The position numbers and the translations under genes were made by a program. Shown one piece after another: positions 18,990 through 30,973 of a stretch of 64,000 nt of DNA. Numbering within the stretch: the stretch's first letter is position 1; each line of letters opens with the position of its first letter. The notes beneath the pieces are model-generated. The model saw nothing but the letters and a program-made list of their open reading frames with translations, was not told the origin of the DNA and made no database searches. Origin of the DNA: Diogma glabrata (lineage: Eukaryota > Arthropoda > Insecta > Diptera > Cylindrotomidae); the NCBI GenBank assembly GCA_963693315.1, contig OY856186.1, positions 135,042,428 to 135,106,427 on the forward strand, written 5' to 3'.

Positions 18990-19445
18990 TAAATGAAAAT
19001 TAAATGTTATCATTCATACATTGATAATTGATTTGATGCATCTGAATAATAAAGGTGATCAGGATGAGAATCAAATTCACGATAGATGAGTTGATGCGTC
19101 TGAATAATGGGTTTCTCCGTTCTCCGTGATCAATATTTCCCACGCGGTGCACAGTAGTAAAATGGTAAAATAATCAGTGATCAGAAGCATAGTCAAATTC
19201 AGTGTTGCTTCGCAAATATATGGAACACAATGGTAAATGCATCAATTATCTAACTGCATCACTAATATAAATAAAATAATAATTTGATTGATACTTATCG
19301 GTTGTTGATTTGATGAGTCTGAATAACGGCGTTCTCTATTCCAGTTAATCAATATTTCCCACGCAGTGCACAGCAGCAAAAATGGCGAAATAATAAAGGT
19401 GATCAGGATGAGAGCCAAATTCAGTATTTTTTCGCAAATATACAA
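18990..19445 (-). repeat. Tandemly duplicated, partly coding-like unit
   Basis: Two related blocks (about 19040-19230 and 19245-19445) share CAATATTTCCCACGC, GTGCACAG and TGAATAATAAAGGTGATCAG phrases. On the minus strand both translate to a hydrophobic stretch followed by LLCTAWEILI and a Y-S-D-x-S motif; the better one is a 67-codon frame from 19445 (MYICEKILNLALILITF...). This could be a duplicated membrane-spanning exon or just a duplicated repeat. No family recognised. Confidence 0.35.
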
Positions 19446-19890
19446 ATCACAATATTAAATTTTAGCGGCACACGAATATATAAATGTCTCGATAATTTAT
19501 ATTAACACGCAACCGTATATCGCGATCCGACTCGAAGGACCATGAATAAACTTGTTAAGGTTATTTTTTTATGTTTAGTTGTAGCACAAAATCTTTCTCT
19601 CGTTTTAAATTTTATTCAATAAAAAAACCGATATAAATTTATAATTTTATTATAACATTAACAAGATTTAATTTTTATTTATTTATATGTACAACATTTA
19701 TTTTATTTTGATTTTATTTTATTTCGGAAAAATATGAACAATCGCTTTAAGATCACAAGAAAGAATGAGAATATAGAAAATATACTAAAAGCTTGCAAAC
19801 ATTTGCTGTTTGCTTACAAAATAATGTAGATACATTCTAAATGAATAAGGCTACGCTTAATACAGGGATTCTCATTCGTTTAGGATCGTC
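19446..19890. other. AT-rich sequence, no gene seen
   Basis: No feature I can support. It may contain the left LTR edge of the gypsy element that follows, but no matching right LTR was found. Confidence 0.4.
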
Positions 19891-19891
19891 C

Positions 19892-19996
19892 AAAAATAAA
19901 TTTGTGGAATCTGGAATCGGGCACCTTGTGACGGAAGAAAGTAAAAGTGAAGAAATGAACACGAAAAGATTGTGTTTGGGATCTCCTTCGTCACAA
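19892..19996 (+). repeat. 105-bp dispersed repeat, copy 1
   Basis: AAAAATAAATTTGTGGAATC to CTCCTTCGTCACAA, repeated with about four changes at 42557-42661. The inner part is bounded by TTGTGACGGAAG and CTTCGTCACAA, an imperfect inverted pair. It lies just beyond the env end of the gypsy element, so it may be LTR sequence with a solo fragment at 42.6 kb. Confidence 0.6.
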
Positions 19997-20144
19997 ATCG
20001 TGGGGACGTCCCACACTTTGAGAAAATCTCAAGCCGGGCTTAAGACTAGAATTACTAGGACTTAATTGCACTTCCATTGGGCCAGTTGGCATCGGGTGGT
20101 CTGACAAAGAAAAAGGACAGTTAAACAAGGGGAGGAAAAGCTTA

Positions 20145-23100
20145 CTAAGAGTGGTTTGCAACCTCATTTGCCTTACGGTTCACGATGACATACGTCACTA
20201 TTTTCACAACTGTCCCTATACCAGTGGTAATTAGGGTAGAAGAAATGAGACCAAATCCCAGCTTATTAATGAAGCTAGGGTTGTAGATAGCTTCCTTGAT
20301 GGTATCGGCCAAGCTATCTTTAGATCCATAGAAATCAACACCCAAATTTACCAAGCTGTCGGTGTACTCATATGCAACTTGAAACGTAAAACTTGAATTG
20401 AGAGAAGGAATGTTAACGCTGCAATATTCCTCCAGATCATCTAGGTACAGAATATAGCGGTTAGCATTGCATTGTAAAAAGGAACTTTGTAACGTGCAGT
20501 TACTAATAAACTCTACATTCCCCGTACTTTTAATCTCGGTGGCTTGGAGAATGACGTATGTTGGCATTGAACAGCCAATGCAGCCATAGGGACGTTAATT
20601 CGCCAGGAGGGTCTGACTATGTATAGGCTGTAGATGTTCACATTACATATATCAATCCTTACACTGCCTGTTGTTTTGGCAGTTGTTAGGATTCTTCCGT
20701 CATTGTGCAACGTATTCGACAAAATATAGTTGATACTGGGCCGGGTCGTGTCTTGAAATCGATGTAGCGCTTGCTCAGGGGAAGTACATCTGGTCTGGCA
20801 TCCAGCAGACATGCAGCTGACTGCAAATGGTGGGTAAATCTCTTTTTTTTCCATCCGAGCTTATTTGATATTCCCCAATAAAACCAATTATCAGAAAATC
20901 AGAAAATTCAATTCTATAACATTTGGTCTGGTTGCCCGATTTAACTGCCAAAACCACCAAACGCATTGAGTTGAATAAAAACAGGCACCGCATCTTAATA
21001 TTTCTAAGTCACAGCCGTGTCCCTGTGCCTCGTTTAGTTTGACATTCTCTTCGAATAGCTTGTATCGCACCTGTTTATTGTATGTACCTTCTTTCCAACA
21101 CCCTCCGGCTCCCTTGCAGTTACACCGAAAGAAAAAATCTTGGTTGATTCAAACATGTTGCATTGTTAATCGAAAATTAAGTGAAAATTGGGGAACTAAA
21201 TACGTTTGTGATTGAATCAACCAACGCTCCGTATTTAAATTAACAATTTAACCGTTGTTGATATATTTTTTATAAGTATCACAAACATATTTGATTTAAC
21301 CATGTTTGTAGTTGAGTCAACTATGATTTAATTTTCAATTGACTACAAACGTGGTAAATTTAAAATTAGACTAAAAATAGTGATATTGAATACGTTTGTG
21401 ATAGAATCAAGCAATACGCCGTATTAAATCTATTGGTTTGGTACATCTTTGTTTTGTTTTTGCTGCTATCGATGTTTGATGGGTTCGTTTTTTTCGTAAA
21501 TATAATATTTGAAATTTTTTATATTAGAAATATGTATTTCGCATCAATCCCGACAAACCTTTTTATGCATAAAGCTAGCGTTCGTATATATTTACGTTCT
21601 CAATAGGAAATGTATGAGTGTGATTTTGTTTGTAAAGGATGCGTCCATTTTTTCGCCATTGTTTTTTCGCCAAAGACCGAAATTCAGAAATCAAAAAATT
21701 TAAATATTTGAATTATGTGTAGAAAATAATACTAATTTTCCATAATTTTCTCATTATTATGAAAAATTAAATTAAAATATCGATAAATGGACATGAAACA
21801 ATACAAATAAAAAATATTAAAAAAATATAATAATTTTTTTAAATCACGAAAATTAATTATAGAAAGGGCCTGTTTCTTCAACGACATTGTTGTTATAACA
21901 TTAACTGAAAAATTTCTTTCGCACATAATTTTATATGCAAATAATATTAAAATTATTCAAATCAATTAAACACATGTAAATTATTTCCTAAGCTGTAAAT
22001 GTTAAATAAAACCAGCCATGTTAGAATATATAAAAACTTTTTATTTTTCTATTCTTTTGTTTATTATTTTTCTTTATTTTGTTTATTAGTTTCCCCTAGT
22101 TTTTTATTTTAACAAATACAATAATTTTCAAACAAAAACATGAATAAACTGAAGTGAAAAACATGAACAAGAAAAATTGATCACGCCGTTGTTGATTTAA
22201 ATAATGCAAATTGTTACGTTTTTTAAAATAAATTGACAATGCTACATTGGTTAAAATAACCACGTTCGTATTAGACGCAAAATCAAACAAGCTTTGTAGT
22301 TGATTCTACCAACGTTTTTTTTCGGTGTATATCAAACTTCAATATCAAAAAGGTTGGTCTTGTATATCGGGTAGTAATATTTGGATCGGGTAGTAATATT
22401 TGGTCAATTCCAACTGAGCCATAGCACCATTGCTTAGTTTGAAACAAATGACCTCTCCTATATTGGCAGTGAAGCTATAGCTTTTTATGTTTCGGCAATC
22501 GAAGTCATCGCAAACCGTGCCTTCGCTACCGATATACAAAATTTGGCTGCAAGCATCAACCCTTATACCAACCCCCAACAACAATGCAAAGAATAACAAT
22601 ATGCCCCCTTGACTTATCGGGCTTCTCAAGTAAGCTCCTTTCGTGGCAGCTTTGAATTCTGGGTTTTTGCAGTGCATGTCCGCAAAATCTTCAATTCTGG
22701 ACATCTCAGTTACCCCGGTCTTATGCTTGTCTTCCTCATAAAACTCCACTGCGGTCCCTACATTCTCAAGGAACATCTTTTGTTCAACCTCAGTATAGTG
22801 ACTGTCTATTGGAAGGCAGGTTGTCGGGTGGGTTTCCTCATTCGCGTCGAGACTAATTCGCGATCCACGGTTCAAAGTTGGTTCTTGAGGGTTGATAAGG
22901 CCCATCCGGATGAGATCTCTGTTCAACCGCTTATGTCGCTCCAGCCTTGTCTAAAGTTTTCCGTCTACGCAGACAATCCTGGACCTTCCTTTTCATTCCC
23001 CCAAGATAACGATTGCACGTCCAGTAGGTGAGGAAAAAAATAATGTTGAGAATTAGGATAATCAATATCACCAGCCCAAGGCTTAGCGAGTGAGAGGAGC

Positions 23101-23399
23101 ACCGATGAATGACTTCATCTTTGAAACATGCTAAGCATCCCTGGCATTCGTATTTGGTAAATGGCATCCCCTTCACAACCCTTGCACTTATACTCGATCA
23201 GTCCTAAAAACAAACCTTTAATAACCTGATCACGGTTGGCCGTAGCCACAAACACAGTGTTGACAGTTATGTTGTATTGGTCGTCGGACTTCATATTGCA
23301 AATGATGATGTTCCCATGGACACCTACAATTATTGGACACGCTTGGGAGTAGGCTATGAGGGTCACAAACATCAATGCCACAACCCGTGTTGCGGACAT
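20145..23399 (-). pseudogene. Broken envelope glycoprotein region, two-glycoprotein layout
   Basis: Read from 23399 leftward. First, a signal peptide (MSATRVVALMFVTLIAYSQA) leads into a short cysteine-containing ectodomain. A CxxC-rich segment follows with a membrane anchor around 23025-23085 and a basic tail. In another frame an internal hydrophobic stretch precedes a new cysteine-rich ectodomain starting ACSQILYIGS. After an inserted DNA element comes more Cys-rich sequence (CKGAGGCW near 21110), and finally a C-terminal membrane segment near 20200. Signal, glycoprotein, anchor, internal signal, second glycoprotein, anchor is the order of bunyavirus/phlebovirus-type Gn-Gc precursors, and the second part resembles a class II fusion protein in cysteine pattern. 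That assignment is inferred from layout only. Several frameshifts and the insertion make it non-functional. Confidence 0.55.
21123..22327. mobile_element. Non-autonomous TIR element inside env
   Basis: Starts CACCGAAAGAAAAAATCTTGG and ends CCAACGTTTTTTTTCGGTG, imperfect inverted ends, with TA on both sides (21121-21122 and 22328-22329). Subterminal phrases such as TTTGTGATTGAATCAAC recur three times near the left end. It is about 1.2 kb with no transposase. The env reading resumes on the far side. Confidence 0.75.
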
Positions 23400-23834
23400 A
23401 CTAAGCGTTGAAATCGAGCTGTATGGCGGTAAGTGTATTATGATATTAAAACGATTTTAAAAAAAGGAAGTTTATTACGGAGCCAATCTTACTTTTTACT
23501 ATTAAACACTTAATTAATGATAGCAAAGCACAAGAAAATTTGTTGCACTAGTTATTGCTATTTTGGTTAATGATGATTAACTTCACATCTACACCCGTCT
23601 TCAAGTCCTGTCTGGTAACAACTGATGATGAAAGTGAAACTGAAACTAAAAAAAACTTGCAAGATAATAAAAATCTAGACACGGATAGGATCAGATAGAA
23701 AAAACTTAAGAAAAGAATTTAGAAATACCCACACAATTACAAATGCAAGTGCCTTAACCAAAACGGTCGGCCTTCGTAGACGAACCTTCAAAAGAGTAGA
23801 GAAAAGCAAAGGATGAAAGCAAGGATGGAAACGC
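23400..23834. other. Spacer between pol and env of the gypsy element
   Basis: No ORF supported. In comparable elements env is made from a spliced RNA, so an acceptor might lie just upstream of the env start; none is assigned. Confidence 0.35.
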
Positions 23835-26800
23835 TCAAGAGCGGATGTCCTTGACATGGTAAACACCCAAGCTTTTCCCCTGCATGTCTTCCACCTTAAA
23901 TGCCACGGTCACAACAGGTCGAGTAAGTTTTGCGGGAATGAATTTTGGAGCGAGCTTAGCGTTAAAGTTACGGGTTGCATCACTCTAGACGAAGTTTCGA
24001 ACGTAAACGCTTTGTTGAGGGTGAAGAATGCGAGTCTTGCTCCGCAAATTGTAAGGATGAGAGGTGTTTTGATACGCGGTGTGCCGGTGATGAAGGACGG
24101 CCTCTTGGATACCAGAGAGTTTGTCAGCACTTGTACTGGCGCATGAATGCTGTCCCGAAATGTGATGAATACCACGAAGGATTTGGTATTCGGAACCATG
24201 GTTAACTCGGTGACGTCCAAATGCGACAAAATTAGGAGTGAACCCAATAGACGGATGGTAAACATTTCGCAAGGCTGACGTAATCTAGTTTAGATGGATA
24301 TCCCAGGTTTTGTGGTCAGTTTTGATGTAAGAACGAATTGCAGATACAATGGAACAGTTTACCCGTTCTGAAGTGTTGGACTGGGGTGAATATTTAGGAG
24401 TAAATATATGCTTCACTCCGAATGTTTTGAGTGAGTTAGCCAGTAGGTGGGACTCGAATTGTTTGCCATTGTCTGAAACAAGTGACTCAGGAACGCCGAA
24501 GAGGTTAAAAACATCGTTCTCTAGAAAGATGACTAAGTTAGGAGCTGTTGCTTGTCTAAGAGGCTTTGTCAGCACAATGGAATGGAATGGACGAAATACT
24601 TTGATTTCCTGACCCATGGGTGGCCGCAGTGTGTCATTGGCGCACTTATTCATCCGACATGACTGACAATTCCGTACATACTCTTTAACGTCTCGAGCTA
24701 AAGATGGCCAAAAGAACATACGCCGTAGTCTATCTGTGACTTTTGCTGCACCTCGGTGAGCCGAAAGAGGGGGATTATGGGCTTGACAAATGAGAGAATT
24801 TTGCATTGGAATGGGAACCAAGAGTCGCCAGTGTTCATCTTTGTCCAGGTGTTTCAACCCAATGTTAGTCGGTATGTAAATCATCATCTACTTCCATCTA
24901 CTTCTCGGACATTAGAATCTGCGTGGGGTCGTAGAGCTAGGTATTCTGGGTCCTTAAAATGTTCGGAGGAAAGATCCAGATTCATCACAACGTCCTGGTC
25001 ATTTTTCACTGAACTATCAATCTCATCAGAATTAAGCCGGGAGAGGGAGTCAGCAACGATGTTCTGAGTTCCCTTGCAGTATTCAATATCAAAATCGTAA
25101 GCTTGCAACTTAAGACTCCATCTAGCCAGTCTATCTGATAGATCTTTCAAAGACATTAGCCACTTTAAACTAGAGTGATCCGTGATGATGTAAACGGATG
25201 TCCTTCTACATAGGCTATGAATTTCTTAACGGCGAGAACCGCTGCAATGCATTCCGGTTCCGCGACACTATAATTTCGTTGAGCCGAATTGAGCTTGTGT
25301 GACATAAATGATTTCTGCGGTGCTATATTTGTAGCGGACATCTTATGTGCTCGCATTGATTCTAATTACTTGTTAAGCTCACTGAAGTTGTACACTCCCA
25401 CAAGAATAATAAGACCAAGGTCTTTCCAACATTTTTTGGTATGTAAAACTGGAGATAGTAATTATTTGTCAAATGATTCGCTGAAGTTTATGGTGGATAG
25501 TTTTAACAGCTATTTTGATTGTTTTGATTTCAATTTATCTAAATACTCATTTAAAAAAGCTTTACATTTTAAGTTAACAAACAGCTCTCCTTAATGGTTT
25601 ATAAAATTTTAAGTTTAATTAATATAATTTAATTTTCATTGTTAGTAGTCACTAAAATTTTTAGTTTTCGCTGTAACAAGTTCGCAATAAGTGTAATAAG
25701 TCACTTTTTAGTTTTCACTGTAAGATTGTATAATTAATAGGGATTTGTTTATCCTGTAAATTATGCTGTGGTAAATAAATGTCAAAGGAGGTTCCGTTCA
25801 GACATCAGATTTTTGAAACAGCACACTTCCTATCGCTGTCGTGCTAGCATCACATTGGATATAAAAACGACGAGTAAAATCAGGGTTGACGAGAACTGGG
25901 GCTGTAACCAGTGAGTTTTTTAGTGAATCGAAACTTTTCTGTGCATCTGTATTCCAAAGAAATTTGCGATCTTTCTTCAACAACTCGGTTAGGCTTGCAG
26001 ATAAGGTGGAATAATTAGCAATAAAACGTCTGTACCAACAAGTAATGCCAAGGAAGCGTCGGGCTTGTTTCACGGTTTTGGGAATGGGGAAATCTATGAT
26101 GACTTTTACTTTGTTTTGGTTGACACATAGCACGCTGTGGCCAGCCACATACCCCAGATACTCGATCTCGTTAAGGAGGAATTTGGATTTCTCTAAATTA
26201 ATGGTAAGGTCTGCACCTTTAAGTCGCGCTGCCACATCAGAGAGCAGGAGGAGGTGCTCTTCAAAATTAGAGAAGGTTACCAGAAGGTCATCCAGATATA
26301 CAAATACCCGATCGTGGAGTTGATGTGGAATTACCTTGTGCGTTAACCTGCATATTTGAGGGGCATTACACAGACCGAATGGCATTACAGTAAGCTGGTA
26401 TAAAGGTCGTCCTGGTACAGTGAAAGCAGTTTTGTCTCGAGAAGCGGGATCCAGTGGAATTTGCCAAAAGGCATCTTATAGATCGATGCTTGAAATAAAT
26501 CGCGTTTGCCCTAAGCGGCTAAGTAAGCTGTCGATGATTGGTAAAGGATAAGCGTTTTTCTTAGTAACCTCATTTAGCTTCCTTGTATCTAGACAGAGCC
26601 GCGTTTTACCATTAGCTTTTCACACGACAGCCATCGGGGAACCCTAAGAGCTGTCACGTTCTTCGACTACACCAAGTTCAATCATGCAATCCAGCTCTTT
26701 ATCCGTTTCTTTCTGGACACCTGGGGAAACAGCATAGTAACGTTGTTTTACTGGCTTGGCTTCACCGGTATCAATAATATGAGTAACCAAAGACGTACGC

Positions 26801-27111
26801 CCTAGACCATGACGCAAAGCACACGGGAACTGTGGAATGAGATGGTCAAGCTGGTGTTGTTGAACGGAGGTAAGAGTATGATGATTTGGTAAAGTAAGAG
26901 GGATACCTGGCTGTTCTAGTTCAGTTACACTAGATGGTTGAAGACCAAAAGCTTTCCAGAAATCAAAACCCAGATATAATGATTGTTGCAAGCTAGGAGC
27001 GATAAAGATGGACATGATTTGAGATCGACCTCCATACTGGACTAGTGCACGGACAAATCCTAATATTCGTTGTTTGGATCCACTAGCGGTTGAAATAAAT
27101 GAAATGCGCAC
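23835..27111 (-). pseudogene. gypsy pol remnant: end of protease, RT, RNase H, integrase
   Basis: From right to left. The tail of the protease frame leads into RT with stops at about 26640 and 26480; the RT core is readable (MPFGLCNAPQ, VYLDDLLVTF, RRFLGITCWYRRF), so the YxDD site is kept. RNase H is split by a LINE fragment at 25346-25790 and resumes with KLNSAQRNYSVAEPECIAAV and then LARWSLKLQAYDF...ADSLSR. The integrase zinc finger (H...H, CQSCR) at about 24700 is followed by a core that lost roughly 30 residues including the first catalytic Asp, while SDNGKQFES and the region with the last Glu remain. A C-terminal domain ends ...YHVKDIRS at a stop at 23835. At least three frame changes occur. 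Dead. Confidence 0.8.
25346..25790 (+). mobile_element. LINE 3' end fragment in gypsy RNase H
   Basis: On the plus strand, codons from about 25355 to the stop at 25594 read as the C-terminal tail typical of non-LTR retrotransposon ORF2 (YTPTRIIRPRSFQHFLV..., FKKALHFKL) and are followed by an AT-rich 3' UTR to about 25790. It interrupts the minus-strand gypsy RNase H between the RT end and the KLNSAQRNYS segment. It is a 5'-truncated copy; no poly-A tail is obvious and exact ends are uncertain. Confidence 0.6.
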
Positions 27112-29258
27112 TTTCTTTCCTTACCGCACACTTTTAAGCCAGTTTTTTTAAGTAATATGTCAGCACCACAGCCTAATGCTGTGATGTTAGCACCACTGTC
27201 GAGCAATCCACGAATAGCTATTTCAGCAATAGATACTTTGGCGTAAGGTCGATTGTCTCTCGGTGTATTGGTTAGGATGGAAGCCACCACGTGAGATCGG
27301 AGGGTACGTCGCTTCTTAAAAAATGGTAAGTACGTACGATAGAATTGGGAATGTAAGGTTTGGGTCCTCTTTCGACTGCCGGTTGTACAGTTCCGGATTG
27401 GTATTGGCGGCTGCATCCACCTGTGAAGTTTGAGAGCTGGTATTTGGTTTCGGGAGATGAGGAGCTCCACCTTCGCTTTTCCCGAACAGTTCTCACAGTT
27501 CGGCTTAGTTACTCCCTGAGATCCGCAGCCAAAACAGAACACCCTTAGGGGTGAAAGGGGGCAGCTATAATACATGTGCTCTCCAGTTAGACAATTCCAG
27601 CAATGATATGGTTTAGCCGGAGTGGGACGAGCAGCAGCTACATTAGATCGATGCATGGTTGATATATTGAGATCGTCCTGATTCACTGGGAGGGGTGCCT
27701 CATTATTGAAGGAAAATTGGGGAAAATCATGGGTTGTTTGAAGTTCACTTACTCTAATACGATCTCCATAGGTACCCTCTCGATTATAACCAATCCGGTT
27801 TTAAGCATCTTCAACGGCTACACATTTACGTATTATTAAGTTTATATTCGAAAAATCCTAGCCAGCTACAGCAACTTGCAACCCAAGCCGCATGTTGCGT
27901 TTAATGATGTTCATTAATTCACCATCTTGCAGGGGTACTTTAAGGCCAAGAGATAAAGTTAACAAATCATTATAAAAGTCCAGGAAACCCTCGCGAAACT
28001 TTTGCTTCCGGGTTTCTAGGGTCTGTTTAATGTCATTGTCGGTTCGTCAATCCTGAAAGCGATCTATTAATGCTTGTCGAAGTTGTGACCATGAAGGACA
28101 ACCGGTTCGTTCTAAATAAACCCAGAAAAAATCTTTAGCGGTCCCGTTAAGCAGGAAACTACAATCATCAACCAGATAGTTTAATGGAACTCGATGCGAC
28201 CGGGCCAGATGTTCCACTTGAAAAATGAAGCATTCAATTGCTATTCCGGTGGGAGATCCATTGAACGAAATATTCCATTTATGGACAGAAATTTTGCTGC
28301 TTGTAGGCTGAAAAATGTTTGGAGGATATTGAGGTTGAAAATCAGAGGAAGGCAATCTTGTTGACGGTTGCCTGTTTGTGTGATTGCCATAATCAGTGGT
28401 AGTAGGAGGAATCTGCATGTCGGTACGAAGTGAAGAGAGAGCTGGCTGCACTGCTGGGGCTCTAGGTACATTGTTAGACACCTGAGGAACGTGATCAGCC
28501 AGCATCCGACTTAACAGTTCTTCCATCTTCTGTAAGCGCTCATTGACACTGGAAGTGAGCCGCTCAACGACTTCCGGATCCCGACGAGCTGATATAGGCC
28601 GGATTGATTCCATTTCTTCTGCAGATGAATTCAAGTTCTGGTTAACGGTTAAATTTAAACGACCATTCACTGGATTTTCAGAAATATTCTCTTGAACTGA
28701 AGGGCGAGTCTCCTTGGATGTACCAGGGTGTGGAGTGGATTGACGAGGTTCATCTCTAGGTTCTTTTTCTTCCAAAGGTTCATCGTTTGATTCCTTTGGG
28801 AGAACAATATCTTGAACGTTGGTAAGAGACTGCTCTAAATGTTCGGGATTCTGGTGGAGATCGAGAGCAGCTAACAAAAGTTTATGACACGCATCCAACG
28901 GAGCTTCTACTTGATCTTGTACCACGCGGCATTTCGATATACGCATCAATCTCTGTCGTATGTGGGACAGTCTAGACTCGATAACTTCTAGCACCTGCGC
29001 GCGTGTTTCATCCGTTGGATCAATTCTTTCCTGCAGGTTTTCCCGAATTGATTTAAGTTTATTTATACATTTCTCTAACTCTCGTTTTGGGTTGTCGAGC
29101 GCACTGGCATGAGCATGCTGTGGGATTTCTGTTGGATTCTTTGCTTCTAAGGCCAGTTGTTCTTTTAAAAGAGTTTGTTGAATCGAAATCAACCCTCTAA
29201 TATAGCGAACCTCGCACTCAACAATAAACTCATCTCTTTCTAACAGTAGAGGGTTCAT
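27060..29258 (-). pseudogene. gypsy Gag and protease remnant
   Basis: One frame runs from ATG at 29258 for 403 codons, meets a TGA at about 28044, and continues in the same frame with two more stops (near 27850 and 27805) to 27060. The N-terminal part is charged and probably helical; the middle is Pro/Ser-rich; a capsid-like part (FFWVYLERTGCPSWSQLRQALIDRF) precedes the first stop. A cysteine cluster starting CWNCLTGEHMYYSC at about 27606 is the nucleic-acid binding region. The aspartic protease site LLDSGANITALG follows near 27210. A frameshift near 27090 moves to the pol frame. Since the frame is otherwise preserved, decay is by point mutation and not old. Confidence 0.78.
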
Positions 29259-29733
29259 CTTGACATTATTAAGCTAGTTGTTCTGGCAGACTACCTTGTG
29301 AAAGTGTGTGTCAAGCAATGTCTTAGTAATAAAATAATTAAATGATGGTGTAAAGTGATTTTGTTTTGATCTTGTTTGGATTTGATGGCGACGTTAACAA
29401 AAAAACAATAAACAAACAAAAATTTTGAAACCTAAATGTATGATTCAAAAGGTTAATTAACGTGTGAAATGACCAAATACTTTTAACAAGACTATCTATA
29501 CAAAATATAGTGTTGATGGATCTATTACATTTAAATATATTCTAAAATGGAAACTTATATACAATATGTATTATATTTCTTTTTATATTTTATTTTATAT
29601 TATCAAGTTAATTTTTGTTTATATTTTATTCTTATTTTAAAACAAAACTAAACTAGAATTTAATTAATATTTTTTTCTTTTAAACCTAAAATCAACAAAA
29701 AAAAAGATATATTTAATATAAATATAACTTTAG
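29259..29733. other. 5' side of the gypsy element, no LTR identified
   Basis: Leader-like sequence upstream of gag passing into AT-rich DNA. No sequence here matches the env-proximal side at 19.5-20.1 kb, so the right LTR is lost, diverged or truncated. Confidence 0.4.
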
Positions 29734-30139
29734 CGAATTCTCCTGTAAGGAAATTCAAAATGTCCTTCCTTCATGTGCACAGTATAATCGACAAACAAGA
29801 GCTGCCGAGTTATCCCATCCGTTTGTTGTACAAATACCTCGTTGTAGAACTGTGTCTTTCCAAAACGACTATTTTAATAGAGTGGTAAAATTATGGAACT
29901 CAATGCCTTCTTCTGTATTTCCCGATGAATTTTCCCCTCAGGCATTTAAAGAAAATGTCCATCATCATTTAAAAAAATTAGTATAGTTATCCCTATATCC
30001 CCATTCCTTCCATTTTCCTCATCTCCTTTCTTTATAGTTGACATGGTATCTTCGGATATTCAAAGAGTCTAAATAATGAATATTTCATATTTAGTGTGCA
30101 TTTCATGTTAGTTAAACATTAATAAAAAAAAAAAATAAT
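29734..30139 (+). mobile_element. LINE 3' end fragment with poly-A
   Basis: An open stretch ending TAG at 29984-29986 encodes a classic non-LTR ORF2 C terminus: RQTRAAELSHPFVVQIP, RCRTVSFQNDYFNRVV, LWNSMPSSVFP, then FKENVHHHLKKLV. A short 3' UTR and an A-rich tail (about 30120-30136) follow. It is 5'-truncated and of jockey/I-like type. It differs from the 25346 fragment and from the 52.3-55.1 kb LINE. Confidence 0.75.
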
Positions 30140-30728
30140 GCTACGATTAATAATATTGAAAAAAATATATATGGCGAAACTCTAACAATAATAAAAATTT
30201 GAGCACCTCAACTGAAAAAACTCAAAAATAATTAAATATATAAAAAAAATTTTAAAGTATTTAAAACTGACTTAATAGTAAAGGGAAAATGACTTTTAAG
30301 GTACAGTGGCCAGGCAAAACCAACCAAATAAGATTATGTCTGGACCATATTGTTGGAAAATGGAAGGTTAATATAAATCACCACTAAAAATTAATGAGAG
30401 GGCCTCAATTCTAAGAATCGAGACCAATAAGTGATAGGTTTAATTTGACTAAAATTGGGAAAAAATGTTCTGTCCAGACAATTTATATGGAATAACTATT
30501 TATTGAGAAAAGTTTGTTACATAATATTAATATCTTCTTTCTTTTATTTTTGTTTTTTTTTCTTTTGATCACAAATGCGCTAAATTTACTAAATTGCTGG
30601 GCAATCTTTGATTTAGTTATATATTTTTATAAACAAAAGAAATCACTAAATAATCTATCAAAAGAAATCATAGATTTTATTCACACACGAAATCACTAAA
30701 TAATTTTTGATTTGGTTATATTAGACTG
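30140..30728. other. AT-rich sequence with minisatellite start
   Basis: No gene supported. From about 30630, AAATCACTAAATAAT / GATTTAGTTATAT phrases begin, the same minisatellite that continues after the inserted inverted-repeat element at 35450. Confidence 0.5.
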
Positions 30729-30973
30729 AGAGCCAGTGACCGGCAGACCTACGGTATTTTAGCAAACTCCATATTGATGCTAGGTATAGTTTTTCACCTG
30801 CCGTAGTTGAAATGGGTATTCACTATCCCCGCCGATGGTTCCTTTGGGCGTGTCCCCAAGTCGAAAAACGTAAAAATTGACTTCAAAAACGTGATTTCAG
30901 CATGTCTGCCGTTTTAATATCTTAAAGTATCTTTTTTTATTAAAAAATCCAATGGCAGACATGCAGACATGCT

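Larger units (their letters stand above)
20145..29258 (-). mobile_element. Ty3/gypsy provirus with env, decayed
   Basis: On the minus strand: gag (27060-29258, with protease), pol (23835-27111) and an envelope-like region (20145-23399). Gene order and the YLDD reverse transcriptase place it in Ty3/gypsy with an env, so errantivirus-like in organisation. All three genes carry stops, frameshifts or deletions. Two later insertions sit inside: a 1.2 kb TIR element in env (21123-22327) and a LINE 3' end in RNase H (about 25346-25790). LTRs could not be identified on either side, so the true ends are unknown. Confidence 0.82.
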
